Shown here: positions 25,951-36,720 of the stretch, one piece after another
How positions within the stretch are numbered: the stretch's first letter is position 1
How the letters are laid out: the number at the start of each line of letters is the position of its first letter
From: Nephrocerus scutellatus
Lineage: Eukaryota; Arthropoda; Insecta; Diptera; Pipunculidae
NCBI GenBank assembly: GCA_947095585.1
Contig: OX352763.1
Coordinates: 106,495,908-106,559,907 of the forward strand
Direction of reading: 5' to 3'
DNA: 64,000 bases
Notes under the pieces: model-generated
What the model was told of the DNA's origin: nothing
Database searches by the model: none
Seen by the model: the letters and a program-made list of their open reading frames with translations, nothing else
Translations under genes and position numbers: made by a program

Positions 25951-26329
25951 AGATTAGATAATCGGTACGGGTACGGTATCGGGTCGGTACGAGTAAACAG
26001 GAGGAACAGGCTGGACAAAGGCTCATTTCCAATTCCTTGGAAAGACTCCAGAAGAATAATGGAAATGGAAAAGCCTCTGCAGTGGCAATGCCAACCTTGA
26101 AGAAGACCTTTTCAAAACTATAGCGGGAATACCCTCAGGTCAGCAGTTTCATGAATGTTAAGATCATTTAATACTCTAGCGTAAGAGTATAAAAGTAACT
26201 CAGTCCCATAGAGCACTCCACTGTTGCAAGTACGTCGACACCGCGCTATCTGGTAGTATCTAGCTAGCTGCGAAATGTGAAGCAGATTGGCCTTGTCTAT
26301 AGAGCTGACAGTTGGAATGTCATTGATCC

Positions 26330-26770
26330 ACAGAGATTAGACTATATCGCCATTAGTTATGCGAATGACTTGGCGATTTTTATTAGTGTTAAATACAGCA
26401 TGACCATCTCTAGTAACATGCAAGGTACCTTACTACACGTTTTAGAATAGACCAGCAGAGAAGAACTATCCATCAATGCTTGCAAAACCGTTCTAGTACC
26501 TTTTACAAAAAGAAGACTGGTCAATCTAAAACCTTTTATCATCAAAGGCACCACTTTATTTTATTCCAGTGAATTTAAATATCTTGTAGTCATCCCTGGG
26601 CCCCGCTAGGGCCATGTGTGCCAGTAGACGCCATTTCGGCAAAGCCAAACGTTTAATTATTCTCTACCAAGAAGTCCTTAAACTAGACTTCTCTGTGAAT
26701 GCCCAGCAATACTTTGGTTATGGAAGGAAGTATTTTCAGTGGTTCACAAATGTTAACAGACACACAAACC
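26330..26770 (+). mobile_element. LOA-like RT fragment
   Basis: Plus frames give SYANDLAIFISVKY (a damaged YADD motif near 26365), SREELSINACKTVLVPFTKR near 26480, RLVNLKPFIIKGTTLF and EFKYL. The DD pair reads ND, so the copy is catalytically dead. Confidence 0.65.
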
Positions 26771-26779
26771 ATAATGGGA

Positions 26780-27490
26780 GCAACACTTTTAAATAAAGTT
26801 GAGAATTATTTTCGTTGTAAGACAATTGACATTACCTTCAATAATACAAAGTAGGGGCCCGTTTATTCGTTTAACGGTCTGCAGCCACACTCTTTAGTAT
26901 TATAAATAAGTGATTCTCGAAATTGAATGGAGACATAACCCGTAATGGCAACAGCTCTTTCAGTGATTCTCAAACTTTACTTTCAGTTATTTCTGGAATT
27001 TTCTTTCATAGATTCTCAAATTTTTAAATAAAATTTTAAAAAATATTGTCATTGTAAGACAATTGACATTAAATTGTACAACACAAACTGGGGGTTTATT
27101 GCTATAACAGATTGCGGCCACACTCGTATAGCAATAATTGTGACCTTGGTTAGCCAGAGCGAGCCTTCAAAATTAACGAGTACGTCAAATTGGTACAAAA
27201 AGATGCGAGAAGAGGCAAGCGAAACGTTCAACTGCCGACTTCTTCAACAGGCCTTGTGATATTTCGATGCCTATACGGAATAATTGAAAAGGCATATGCC
27301 AGGCATATTGGTGATCTGACGAGATTGCCGTTCTAAGGGGAAATGCCTTTATGATCAGGCGTACAGTGAGCCCTTTAAAAGTCTGTGGCTAGGTATTAGA
27401 GAGTGTAGCGAAGCAAGACCACTACCTGGTGGTTTTTTCCTTAAGAGTTGAAGAGGGATCTTTGGTGAAACAAATCAAACGCCAAACCAC
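26780..27490. other. Unassigned sequence with a short direct repeat
   Basis: TTGTAAGACAATTGACATTA occurs near 26816 and again near 27054, each followed by similar text (GGTTTATT/CGTTTATT, GCAGCCACACTC/GCGGCCACACTC). It looks like a diverged tandem duplication of about 240 bp. No gene was recognised. Confidence 0.5.
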
Positions 27491-27499
27491 ATTTTCATT

Positions 27500-27722
27500 A
27501 ATATCTCCACTCCAGCGCCACCTACCGGGTTAAAAACAACATAAACTTATCAAAGCAAACGAACATATGATGTGAATATAGCTTCGATACGTCCAGTTGT
27601 TTAGGCGTGATCACATCTCAACTCCAGAGCCACCTACCCGGCTCAAAAAAGAGATAAACTTATCGGAGCACCAAACGAACATATGGTGTGAATATGACTT
27701 TGATACATCGAGTGGTTAGGTG
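27500..27722. repeat. ~110-bp tandem dimer repeat, copy 2
   Basis: Two units with CGAACATATGRTGTGAATAT, CGATACGTCCAG and CATAAACTTATC; same family as 11945-12135. Confidence 0.75.
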
Positions 27723-27935
27723 TTGCGCAATTATTTCTATTTTTCTTGTGCGCCACCCATCGAATCGTATTCTACTATGTGGTTTACCGAGATTTTGTTA
27801 AGACGCACATTCTGTGAAAGTTTCAGCCTTCAATCGGCCTTCTACTTTTTTAATTTTGGTGTCATATTACAACCCAAAGGAAATTCATTTTTAAAAACTT
27901 TTACTTGATTTGACTTAAGCCCTTTTTGTCTGTAT

Positions 27936-28622
27936 TTCGACTATTTTGAGGTCCTTTTTAACCACCTTCAACACGACATAGAGAGCTAAAATTTTGTCCA
28001 AATTAGCATTTTCTATATTCCGCGTGTGTAGCGTGTCTCGTGCGGCGCGTGTAATGGGTGGAATTTTTTTTCGACTTCTTTGAGGTCCTTTTCAACCACC
28101 TTCCACACGACATAGAGAGCTGAAATTATGTTAGTGTCTAAGTCCAAAATAGCATTTTTTATATTCCTCGTGTAACGCGTGTCACGTGTCTCGTGAGGCG
28201 CGTGTAATGGATTGATTTGTTTTCGAATTCCTTTTAATTATTCCTTCGAATTATTTTTAACCACCTTCCACACGACATAGAGAGCTGAAATTTTGTGAGC
28301 ATCTAAGTCCAAAATATCATTTTATATTCCGCGTGTGGCGCGTGTGATGGGTTGTAATTTTTTTTCACTTCTTTGAGGTCCTTTTTATGGATTTTTCACA
28401 CGACCTAGAGAGACGTGACGTGTGTTGCGTTTCGCATGTGGCACGTGCGATGGTTGGAAATGCCGCCATTTTCTGGTTATTTGAGGTCCCTTTTAACTAC
28501 ATTTTGCACGAACTAGAGGGCTGAAATTATGTGAGTAGCTCAATGTTAATGGCAAATTTTGATATTCCGCGTGTTACGCGTGTCACGAGTCTTTTGTGGC
28601 ATGTGTGATGCGTTGAAAAAAG
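27936..28622. repeat. Satellite-like tandem array rich in CGTGT boxes
   Basis: Five diverged monomers start near 27936, 28071, 28223, 28365 and 28474 (about 110-150 bp each). Each begins with TTTGAGGTCC plus TTTTAACCACCTTC, has CACACGACATAGAGAGCTGA, then TATATTCCGCGTGT followed by clustered GCGTGTNNCGTGT motifs and TGGRTTGRAATTTTTTT. No frame is open through the array. Confidence 0.85.
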
Positions 28623-29189
28623 AAAATACTTTGAAATAGGCCCGACCCGAAGAAAAAGAGATATTTTTGCGATTATTTCAAAATAATAAAGGACTATGTG
28701 GCGTGTGTCGATGTATACATAAAAGTTTGTACCCGAAAAACTAAGTTTTTTTACATTTTCTTGTTATATATATAGATCTACAATATGATAGTAATGAAAG
28801 TAAGATTTTGTAATTTATGTAGCATTTTGTGATTTGTTTAAGATTTGTATTAAAACTTTGTATAAGATTTTCATCTTGATCAAGAACAAAATTAGTAAAA
28901 TAAGCACAAATATTTTATCAAGAAATAGAAACGTCTTAATCAAGAAAAGGTGTGTTTAAAACTGTCTGGTACTCCACGTTGCTATCTATAACGAAACTTC
29001 GTATCGAAGCTTTTCATAACAAAGCTCGCTGTCAAAGCTCGATACATCAAAAGCTTATATTCCTGACCTATCCAAGAGTTCGATGCACGAATGAGGAAGT
29101 AGAATTAAAAGCGCAAATGTGTGACTCACATATGTACGTATGTGGCGTTACACAGGACTTTAATGTAAAGATAGGTGATCCCGATTGAC

Positions 29190-30520
29190 CCGTGATGGCC
29201 AAGGAAGTTCTCCAGGCAGCCACAAAGGTAGGCAATAACAAGACCACAGGACCAGCTAATACCACTAACTTGGCATTAAAATCCGCAATTAGGAACTATC
29301 CAAATGTGTTTTGCAAGCATGCTTGATTCATGCATAAAAGAAAGGCTGTTCCCAATGGAGTGGAAGAGTGTAGTAAAGAGAAAAAACCACCAGACGACCC
29401 ATCCTAATGCCGTCCAATATGTATGCTCGAAACAACGGGCAAAATCTTAGAAAGAATTATCGAGAATAGGCTACAGAAAGCTGTGGTACACTAAGGAGAC
29501 CTTGCAGAACATCAATATGGTTTCCGCAAAGCGCGTTCAACAATTGATGCCAATGAATTCGTTAAAAAGTTGGCGCAAAATGCGATAAATGGGAAAAGGT
29601 GGAATGGAGGAACTAAATACTATTGTACTATATAGTCAACCTCGATATCAAGAATGTATTCAATTCAGCCAAATGGAGTTGCATATTCAATAAATACATT
29701 TCGTACATTTTGAGGTTGGTAGCAGATTACTTTAGTAACAGAATTCCGCTATACAACACCGACAGCGGCCGGAATATAAGGTTACAGGAGGAGTTCCTCA
29801 GAGGTCTGTGCTGGGACCTTTATCATGGAATATAATGTAAGACGGTATACCAAATACCTAAAGAGGCACAGATTGTCGGTCGCAGTCGCCGTTGTGGAAA
29901 GACATAGGAGATAGCCGCAATATGCAATGCAACAATTAGGACTATCCGGCATTGGCTAACGTCAATCGGATTAGAGTTGGCAGAACACAGAACAGAAGCT
30001 CTACTAATATCCAGTAGGAAAATAAGAGAGACAATAACCTTTGAAGTTAGTAATTATTCAATTATATCTCAGCCATTAATTAGATACCTGGGGCTGGTAA
30101 TTGATGCGAAACTATCATTCAAGGAGCATATGAAGGCTACCAGCAATAAAGCAGAGACTGTATGCTCAGCACTGTCTCTAACTATGCCGAACACAGGAGC
30201 AGCAAAGCAAACAAGAAGAAATCTATTGGTATTGTCTCGTCGGTCCTTTTATGCAGAGGGTCATTTTGGGCTGACACAATGGATAAGGTTAGCTACTGGC
30301 GAAAGAAGTCGTCTATCCAGCGATTGAGTTCACTAAGAGTGATCTGTGACTTCAGAACCATCTCGAGCGACGCAACGTTTGTGGTTGCGGGTATGCTCCC
30401 AATCGACTTACTGGTGATTTATAGTCGCCGGGGATATCTAACAAAAGCATAGAACCGCAGAACAGCACGTGCTGAAATTGGCAAAGAAGATGGGACCAGT
30501 CAGGTAAGGGTAGACGGATA
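29190..30520 (+). mobile_element. R1-clade non-LTR retrotransposon fragment
   Basis: Plus-strand frames give ETTGKILERIIENRLQKAVV, QYGFRKARSTIDANEFVKKL, a broken LDIKNVFNSAKWSCI palm motif near 29660 and ELAEHRTEALLISSRKIRET near 29980. RYLGLVIDAKLSFKEH and SYWRKKSSIQRLSSLRVICD follow, then FRTISSDATFVVAGMLPIDL near 30390. These match the R1 group. Several stops and frameshifts are present. The YADD region is deleted around 29840-29960. Confidence 0.85.
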
Positions 30521-30892
30521 CATATATTAATACTATCTGTATAATTGTGGGCCGGTAGATGGAGAAGTAGACTTCCATCTATCCCATCTGGGGGTGATTT
30601 TACTCAGTTAGAATCTGATGCTTGCACATGTTAAGGCTTAAGGTGCACATGTGCTCGTCTTTTTGAAGATTTCCAACCTCCTCCGTGAAAAAACCTGGTG
30701 TCGTATTGCAACAAGGTTGCGCAATATATCAGTTGAAGTTGAACGGACGAAATATGTGACATCAGCGTGTATGACATCAGTACAATGAGTCGATCGTTTG
30801 TACGTTTGTCGCGGGATCGTGGACCAGCGTTGCTGCTCCTTAGCTTTGTGCTAGTCTACGAGGCAGACTCGCAACTTCCGCTCTCCTGTGGC

Positions 30893-31270
30893 TCACAACC
30901 GCATGACTGAACCACTCAGTTTTCTCACGGATTGGTAGCGGGTAGTCGTTGATGGGGCCGTGAATAATTTTTCGGTGTACAGCAGAAAGTATACCCTGCA
31001 ATCCGTGTTGTTGGGTTGCTGCGGCACCGTCACTACGTACAGTAGTATACTGTCCTCGTAAACATCCTTTTCGCGTGGTTTGGGAATTTTTCTTTGAAAG
31101 ACAGCTCCAGGTAGTTCCTCACTACTTCCGCAGTTTGTTTTCGGGGCCCTCTTTTCAACGAGTCCAGGTGTAGGATGAGTGGTTGCTCGATCGGTTGTCG
31201 CTCATCTTTCGCAAGGATGTATTGATTTAGGATTGAGAAATAGCGGATTGGGTTCAAAGAATGATTATAA
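30893..31270 (-). pseudogene. Decayed SENP/Ulp1-like cysteine protease fragment
   Basis: The minus strand 31257-31060 encodes QPIEQPLILHLDSLKRGPRK and VVRNYLELSFKEKFPNHAKR, like the SENP6/7 segment around the catalytic Asp (hhhhDSL). After a frameshift near 31050, the strand reads VVTVPQQPNNTDC then RVYFLLYTEKLF, matching the VPQQxNxxDCG motif with catalytic Gln and Cys; the usual Gly is Arg. The catalytic His region and the rest are absent. It could be a processed copy of a SUMO protease gene or a protease domain carried by a transposon. I see no intact reading frame. Confidence 0.6.
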
Positions 31271-31274
31271 TTAA

Positions 31275-31830
31275 TGGTTTATAATTGCAACATAGTTGTA
31301 AGCGTTGATCATTGCACCTTTTTACAAAGTAACAACACACCAAGTAGTTGTATAGTGGTCACTTTACAACACCGCCTTGGCTGTTGTGGTTGGTCGAATC
31401 GTGGGTGGGTGGGTTAGTGAGTGTAGGGTAGTCAGTTAGTGTGTGGTCAGTGTACTGGTGGTAAGTTGGGTTAGTGGTCAGTGAGGTGGGGAGCCGGTAA
31501 TTTCCGCTAGCATTGTTTATTTAATTTATTCTGGACTTTTAAGCAAGGTGTTTTATTTTTAGCAAAAATTAAGATAATGAGCATGAGTGAGCTACGTTCA
31601 TTTTACAAACATATTTCCTTATATACAAGTATGTATATTGTAAATTGTAAATTGCAATAAATTATTAACGATAAGCTATTAATACATAATTATCTTTGAA
31701 ATACACTTAAATAGAAAACAACGCACAATTATATTGGGATGTATAAGGGTTTCTCATTTTTGCAAAAAAATCATAAGAACAGCATATGTATATACAAAGG
31801 TTCATTGATTACGTCGTCGGCTTTGGCTAA
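31275..31830. other. Non-coding stretch with GTGGTNAGTG-rich text
   Basis: 31390-31500 is a G/T-biased run of GTTAGTG/GTGGTCAGTG-like words, a degenerate simple repeat. The remainder is AT-rich. Confidence 0.45.
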
Positions 31831-31834
31831 GCGG

Positions 31835-32140
31835 CTTTCTTCTTCTTCTTCGACTTAGTACATGTATTCGACTCGCACTCTATTTGTAAACAGAATATAA
31901 TCTGTTTAATAATTTGTTCAGCTTAACAATGTCATCATTTTTACTTTCGCCAAGGCTATTGTAGGGTGAACCGCTTTACATGACGAACATTTGTTTTTTG
32001 GTAGCAGCGTTGTGTCTTTCTTTTCCATGAGCCTTTAGCTCGTTTCATTGATGTAACCATTTTTTGAAACAATAGCCGCAAGCAGTTCTTTGAAAGTAGC
32101 GTTCTTTAAAAATTATTTTTTAAATGCCAACCTCTAGGTG
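31835..32140 (-). pseudogene. Eroded final finger and tail exons of ZAD gene A
   Basis: The minus strand near 32085 reads RTACGYCFKKWLHQ, a stop, then NELKAHGKERH. This aligns with the fourth finger of gene B (RTFACGYCSKKFYTHLTIDR). A one-base frameshift follows, after which KCSSCKAVHPTIALAK appears, matching gene B's KCSDCHTFYSTMDLM. Near 31865 a lysine-rich tail (CTKSKKKKKAA, stop) matches gene B's terminal exon. Confidence 0.8.
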
Positions 32141-32143
32141 ATG

Positions 32144-33589
32144 TTAATGTTTATGTTGGACGAGTGGATTATACGCTTTGAATGGCTTTTGACAACCATT
32201 ACATGCGCGGTCATTTTCTGAGCTATGTAATAACTAAAAAATCAATAAAATAAAATAAAAATCAATAACTTTTCAGCGTCGGGTATGATAGCAATTCGGT
32301 TTTACCTGTTCTACCTGATGTGACCTCATGTGCAAGCGTAATATTTCGAAATTCTTGAAAGCGCTGAAACAAAAATCACATTGAGCCAGCATTTTGCAGT
32401 TCGCCTGTAATACAGAAATTTTACATTTGAACACGCACTTATACCAACAAGCAGCACTCACTTTGATCCAATTAGAATGTGACTTCATGTGGATCTCCAG
32501 GCATTTCTTTTGCTGAAATTGCTGCTGACACAGATAGCATTTGAAACGCCCTGGGCCAAGGAAACTGATTTTTGATTTTACAATTTCCTCTGCAAAGGAT
32601 AAGAATTAAGTACATTACATAGAGTAAGTGTCCTAAGCATCCTTACTTATGACATCATCCACGGTTCCATATTCTTCAGCATTATTGTCTTCTTGATCCG
32701 CATTCAATTCGTTCTTCGAATCTTGGAGTATTGATGTTTGTTCCTTGCAATTATTTTTCTGAATCGTATCGATATTATAGTCAGGCACTTTAGCAACATG
32801 TTGAATGGTGTCGTCCACATGATCACATTCATCATCGATTTTTTCAATGCTGTATATGTGAAAATCTGTGCTATCGTCGATGTTGCAATCGTGTGATTTC
32901 TCTTCATTATTCAAGTCTATGAATTCAACATCTTGCTGGTCAGTGAAATCTGTTTCTTCCTTTATGAAATCTTCTCCGTGAATGAAATCCGCACTTTGAA
33001 CGTGCAATGGTACAATTTGTGGTGCACGGAGTATTTCCCTGCCTGTGCCAATAACTTGTGGAGCTCCATTATTCGTTTGAATTATGTGTGAGAGCGGATA
33101 GCCGATAATCTGTTCGTTAGTGATGACTTGACCATCAGACAGAACAATTTTTGAAGCCTGCGTATGATGCTCCTTATCCTTTGGTTCCGACTGTCCCAAA
33201 GAATAATTACTCGGCTGTTTCGCCACTGTTTTCGTGATTGGTTTTACATGTACTATCGATGGTTCTGATACCACAGTTAATCCCTTTATGTATTCGCGTA
33301 GTTCCCTATCCGATTTCTCGACGGACATTTTAAATGAATGAAATCTCGAAACTAAGCGTACACATTGAACACATATCTTGTCTGGCCAACCGACTGTGTT
33401 ATGGATCTGGAAACCATAAACCAACGTTAGTAACTAGCATACACAATACAGAATATCTACCTCGATTTGCGTACAGTCCATGAGCATGTTTGAAACCATC
33501 TCAACAAATAATGGTCGCATACCCTTCCTCTCAGTCAGACAAGCCCTACAAATTTTATCCAATTCAAAATTCCCTTTTCGCTTGTCCAT
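32144..33589 (-). CDS. ZAD-C2H2 zinc-finger protein, copy A (C-terminally truncated)
   Basis: Exons: 33461-33589, 32647-33406, 32462-32589, 32315-32404 and 32144-32233, in phase, 398 residues. The ZAD domain spans exons 1-2: ICRACL near residue 14 and KICVQCVRLVSRFHSFK near residue 52 give its four zinc-binding cysteines. A long acidic linker follows, then finger 1 CYLCQQQFQQKKCLEIHMKS, finger 2 CDFCFSAFKNFEILRLHMRS and a third finger whose last histidine segment is cut by a TAA (HKH-stop-H). Later exons survive only as wreckage at 31835-32140. ZAD proteins dimerise through the ZAD and bind DNA through the fingers in the nucleus. The first four exons match copy B in size and phase. It may be a shortened functional gene or an early pseudogene. 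Confidence 0.78.
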
Positions 33590-33809
33590 GTCAATTTGGT
33601 TTTGATGTAATTATTGCTTGCTGTTTTCAAAGCGTGAGCGCTTTACCGGCAAAGTCGTGCAGACTGGTTGTTCTTGTTTATTTAGAAAAATGTATATTTT
33701 CGTTTGTTAGGAAATAGGAAGTATTGTTAATTTGTATTAAGTAGTAATTGATCTACGTAAAAAATTACAATGTTTCCCGTAAAATACAAATTTTTACCGT
33801 GTAAGATCA

Positions 33810-34110
33810 TCGACTGACGGAAGATCTCAATGGCATATTTATCAGACTTTTGTCAATCATGACGTTTTTTTGTTTGTTTTTGAAATCTGCGATCAAGTTC
33901 AAATTTTTGGCAATTCGAACAAGAAAAGCGAGAATCTTTTGTTTATATTGTTTTGTTGCATGTGTTGTGTTGTTGTTGTAGTCATTGAAAAGAGGTAAAT
34001 CTCCCAAAATAAAAAGATCTGTTAGAGTGGAATTTCTCTCTACCGAAGATTGTTTTTTTTTTTATAGAAAACGAACAATTTGACATTCAAAAAATCAATC
34101 TGCACCGAAT
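33810..34110 (-). repeat. Dispersed repeat D, second copy
   Basis: The minus strand reads GATTGATTTTTTGAATGTCA, CTAACAGATCTTTTTATTTTGG, GGAGATTTACCTCTTTTCAA, and AAACAAAAGATTCTCGCTTTT, matching 23825-24085. It lies just upstream of ZAD gene A. Confidence 0.7.
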
Positions 34111-34517
34111 TTTTAATAAAAAAAAGACATCAATTCAATTAAATCAATTATTCAAAAAAAACCATGTGGTTGTGTATCTCAGATTGATCTCTTTGAGACT
34201 TTTACAATTAGGTACTTATATGTGTGGCTAAACTTAAGTCACCTTGTCGGCAAACGTATGTGGTTTTCGTTTGATTTTCCACCTATTTTTGACCGAGTAC
34301 ACTCGTTTTTAGTCTTCAAACGAACAAAACAAGTGCACCGGCTCCTTTTGTATTTGGATTTGAGGTTGCTGTCACATATCAAAAGTCAAAATGGCAACAT
34401 GGTGTGTGTATAGACAGAGGGGTATGCTCGATCAAAAAATCTCGTGTAGACAAATTTACACCTGAACAACACTTAGTGCAATTTTTTAAATCAAACGAAC
34501 AAAACGAGTTCTATTTT

Positions 34518-34869
34518 GACTGGTATTACACGGCGGGTTAATGTAACACGCATGTTTCGGTGATTTTCTTTTGAACTGTCATTCCGTCACGCGCACGTTT
34601 TTACACGAAGGCTTTTTTTAATTCCTCGCGTTGCGTGATATTTGACAGCTCTTTGTCCATTTGAATTCATCACCCATTGCGACGTCAACAAATAAAAAAG
34701 CCAAATGAAGCAAATTCGAAAAACAAAGGATAAGGAGAAAAGGAAATGTCAAAAACACGCAACGAAAATCCTACCCACGACTCACCTGGCAAGTGTATTT
34801 CTGTTTCATCATCCCTCTCTTTTGCACTTATTTGAGTCTTCACAAAACACGCGCCGTGTAATACCAGTC
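34518..34869. mobile_element. MITE with 18-bp perfect inverted repeats
   Basis: The left end GACTGGTATTACACGGCG (34518-34535) is repeated exactly, inverted, at 34852-34869. The element is 352 bp without transposase. The flanks share CAGTGCAATTTTTT / TAGTGCAATTTTTT in direct orientation farther out. Family unknown. Confidence 0.75.
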
Positions 34870-34989
34870 TTTCTGATATTCAGTGCAATTTTTTGACACT
34901 CCTGGTAATTTTTTCCGTCAAACGAAAGCACATTATTAAAATAAATATGTCTCCAAAATCAAATAAGAATATCTACACAAACAAGTATT

Positions 34990-35585
34990 CGATTGGAACA
35001 GGTAGTTGGGAGGTATTTTGATGGTATTTTGGTGGTACTTTTGGGGTCTTTAGAGGATCTTTTGAAAAACTTTACGGGTGCTTTTGGAAGGGTTTTGGGA
35101 GTCTTTTGGTGGTCTTTTTGGGGTATATGTTGATCTTTTGGGAGAAATTTGGGTACGTTTTGGGGGTAATTTATTGGAATTTGATGAGTCTTTTGAAAGT
35201 GTTTTGGGAATCTTTTGGTGGTCTTTCGGGGGTACTTGGTGTTCATTTGGGAGTGTTTCGATAGGTTTTTTTGGGATTTTTTGGTGGTTTTTAGAAGTAT
35301 TTGATGGTTCTTTGGGGAATTTTTATGGAGTCTTTTTGGGACTATTTGGGGTTGTTTTTATGGGGGGGGGTTAGGAGGTATTTTTTGTTAGGTCTTTCTG
35401 GATTCTTTCTTCTTCCTTTTCTGTGGGGGGTTCTTTTGGAAATATTGTGGCGGTCTTTTGGGAGTATTTTTGAAGGTCTTTTCCGGGGAGTGTTTCAAGG
35501 GGGCTTATGATGTATTTTGAAGGTCTCTTGAGAGGTCTTTTGGTATGTCTTTTGGAGGTCTTTGGAAATCTTTTGAGGATATTTT
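34990..35585 (+). repeat. G/T-only strand-biased minisatellite
   Basis: About 600 bp of degenerate units such as GGTCTTTTGGGAG, GGTATTTTGGTGG and GGGTTTTGGGAG with an irregular period near 12-30 bp. C is nearly absent from the plus strand. Long frames on both strands encode only low-complexity peptides (Phe/Gly/Trp-rich on plus, Pro/Lys-rich on minus) and are not evidence of a gene. Confidence 0.85.
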
Positions 35586-35704
35586 TTTATATATTTCTAC
35601 ATTTTATATTATTTCATCGATCTATCTCCCTGTACTCGTTTTTTCATTCTGCAAATATGGATTTTAGCCTTTAATTTTTTAATCACGCCAAGGAAGTATA
35701 ATTT

Positions 35705-36275
35705 CTAAAGCACTCATGCACTCACTTTTTTGTAATAAACTACCTTGTTACCCACAACATTTGGGCAGCTGGATGTCAAAAAAATGTGGTGCTGACTCGG
35801 ATGTGTGCTCTCGTGTAAACAAGGCGCAACACTCCTATAGTATGCTAAATAATATCTGGAACTCCTCGCAAATCTCCCGCAATCTGAAGCTAACGATCTT
35901 CAGATCATCGTCAACAAGTGCTTACGATGGATACTTAGAATAAGATGGCCAGACATTATCACCAATCAAGACTTGTGGAGAGTAACGCAGCAGGAAGCAA
36001 TCGCGATCACCATCAGACGACGGAAATAGAGCTGGATTGGCCACACTTTAAGAAAGCCAGCGGACGATATTACAAAACTAGCGCTCGACACAAGGAAGCT
36101 GCCGAGTTGTCCGTCCTAGCAAGACATGGACAAGGACAATAGAAGATGAAGCAATATCCCAGGGGACCGAGTGGCGTCTCTTGAAACCTCAGGAGATAAA
36201 TTAAGTTCGTTGGCGGGTGTTTGTAGAAGCCCTATGCTCCCCCGCGGAGTAAAGAAAAAAAAAGAAAGAAATAAG
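35705..36275 (+). mobile_element. RTE-like family B 3' fragment, copy 1
   Basis: Plus frames hold a carboxyl-terminal segment typical of a second RTE-like family: NKAQHSYSMLNNIWNSSQIS, RNLKLTIFRS, RIRWPDIITNQDLWRVTQQE near 35940, then GWIGHTL-, ADDITKLALDTR- and RVASLETSGDKLSSLAGVCR-like text in broken frames. The end is CTATGCTCCCCCGCGGAGTAAAG plus an A-rich tail. It is close to the copy at 57405-57965. Confidence 0.75.
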
Positions 36276-36279
36276 GGTA

Positions 36280-36720
36280 TTATAGGCGCTACGATTTATA
36301 TCTTTTCAGATAGTCAAGCTGAAAGCGCTATCGTCCAGTATAATGGACTCTAAATCAGTTAAATGCTGCTACGATGCACTGCAATCCATGGCAGAAGCTC
36401 TGCGGGTATACCATCTAGTCCTACCGACTTGTTGTTCTTTAGTGCGTTGATCGCGGTAGCGATCTAATCTTTACTCGGAGTTGAGGTTCGAATTCGGGAA
36501 ATTGTTACTTCCGGCAGCTCCGTTTGATTTGGGTGCATATCGTTGGCGATTACACGGTTAAGGACCTTCTTTGTCGTTGCCTACCTTGGCATTCAAGTAA
36601 CCCAACCAACCAAACAATTGCAGAATTGGAAGACAACATTAAACGTGTCATTACCGAGATACCAGCCGAAATGCTCAAAAAATTAGACATCCCGCATGGT
36701 CCAACATTTACATGAAATAA
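36280..36720. mobile_element. Mosaic of three transposon scraps
   Basis: 36280-36385 (plus) reads ATIYIFSDSQAES and MDSKSVKCCYDALQSM, an RNase H piece of an I/LOA-type element. 36355-36560 (minus) gives IATAINALKNNKSVGLDGIP, the start of a family B-type RT. 36590-36700 (plus) gives SNPTNQTIAELEDNIKRVIT and EIPAEMLKK, resembling the C-terminus of a Tc1/mariner-type DDE transposase. Confidence 0.55.

Noticed and set aside
34959..35374. Long overlapping frames on both strands (95 and 98 codons)
   Set aside because: They are low-complexity translations of the G/T minisatellite, open only because the strand bias removes stop codons.
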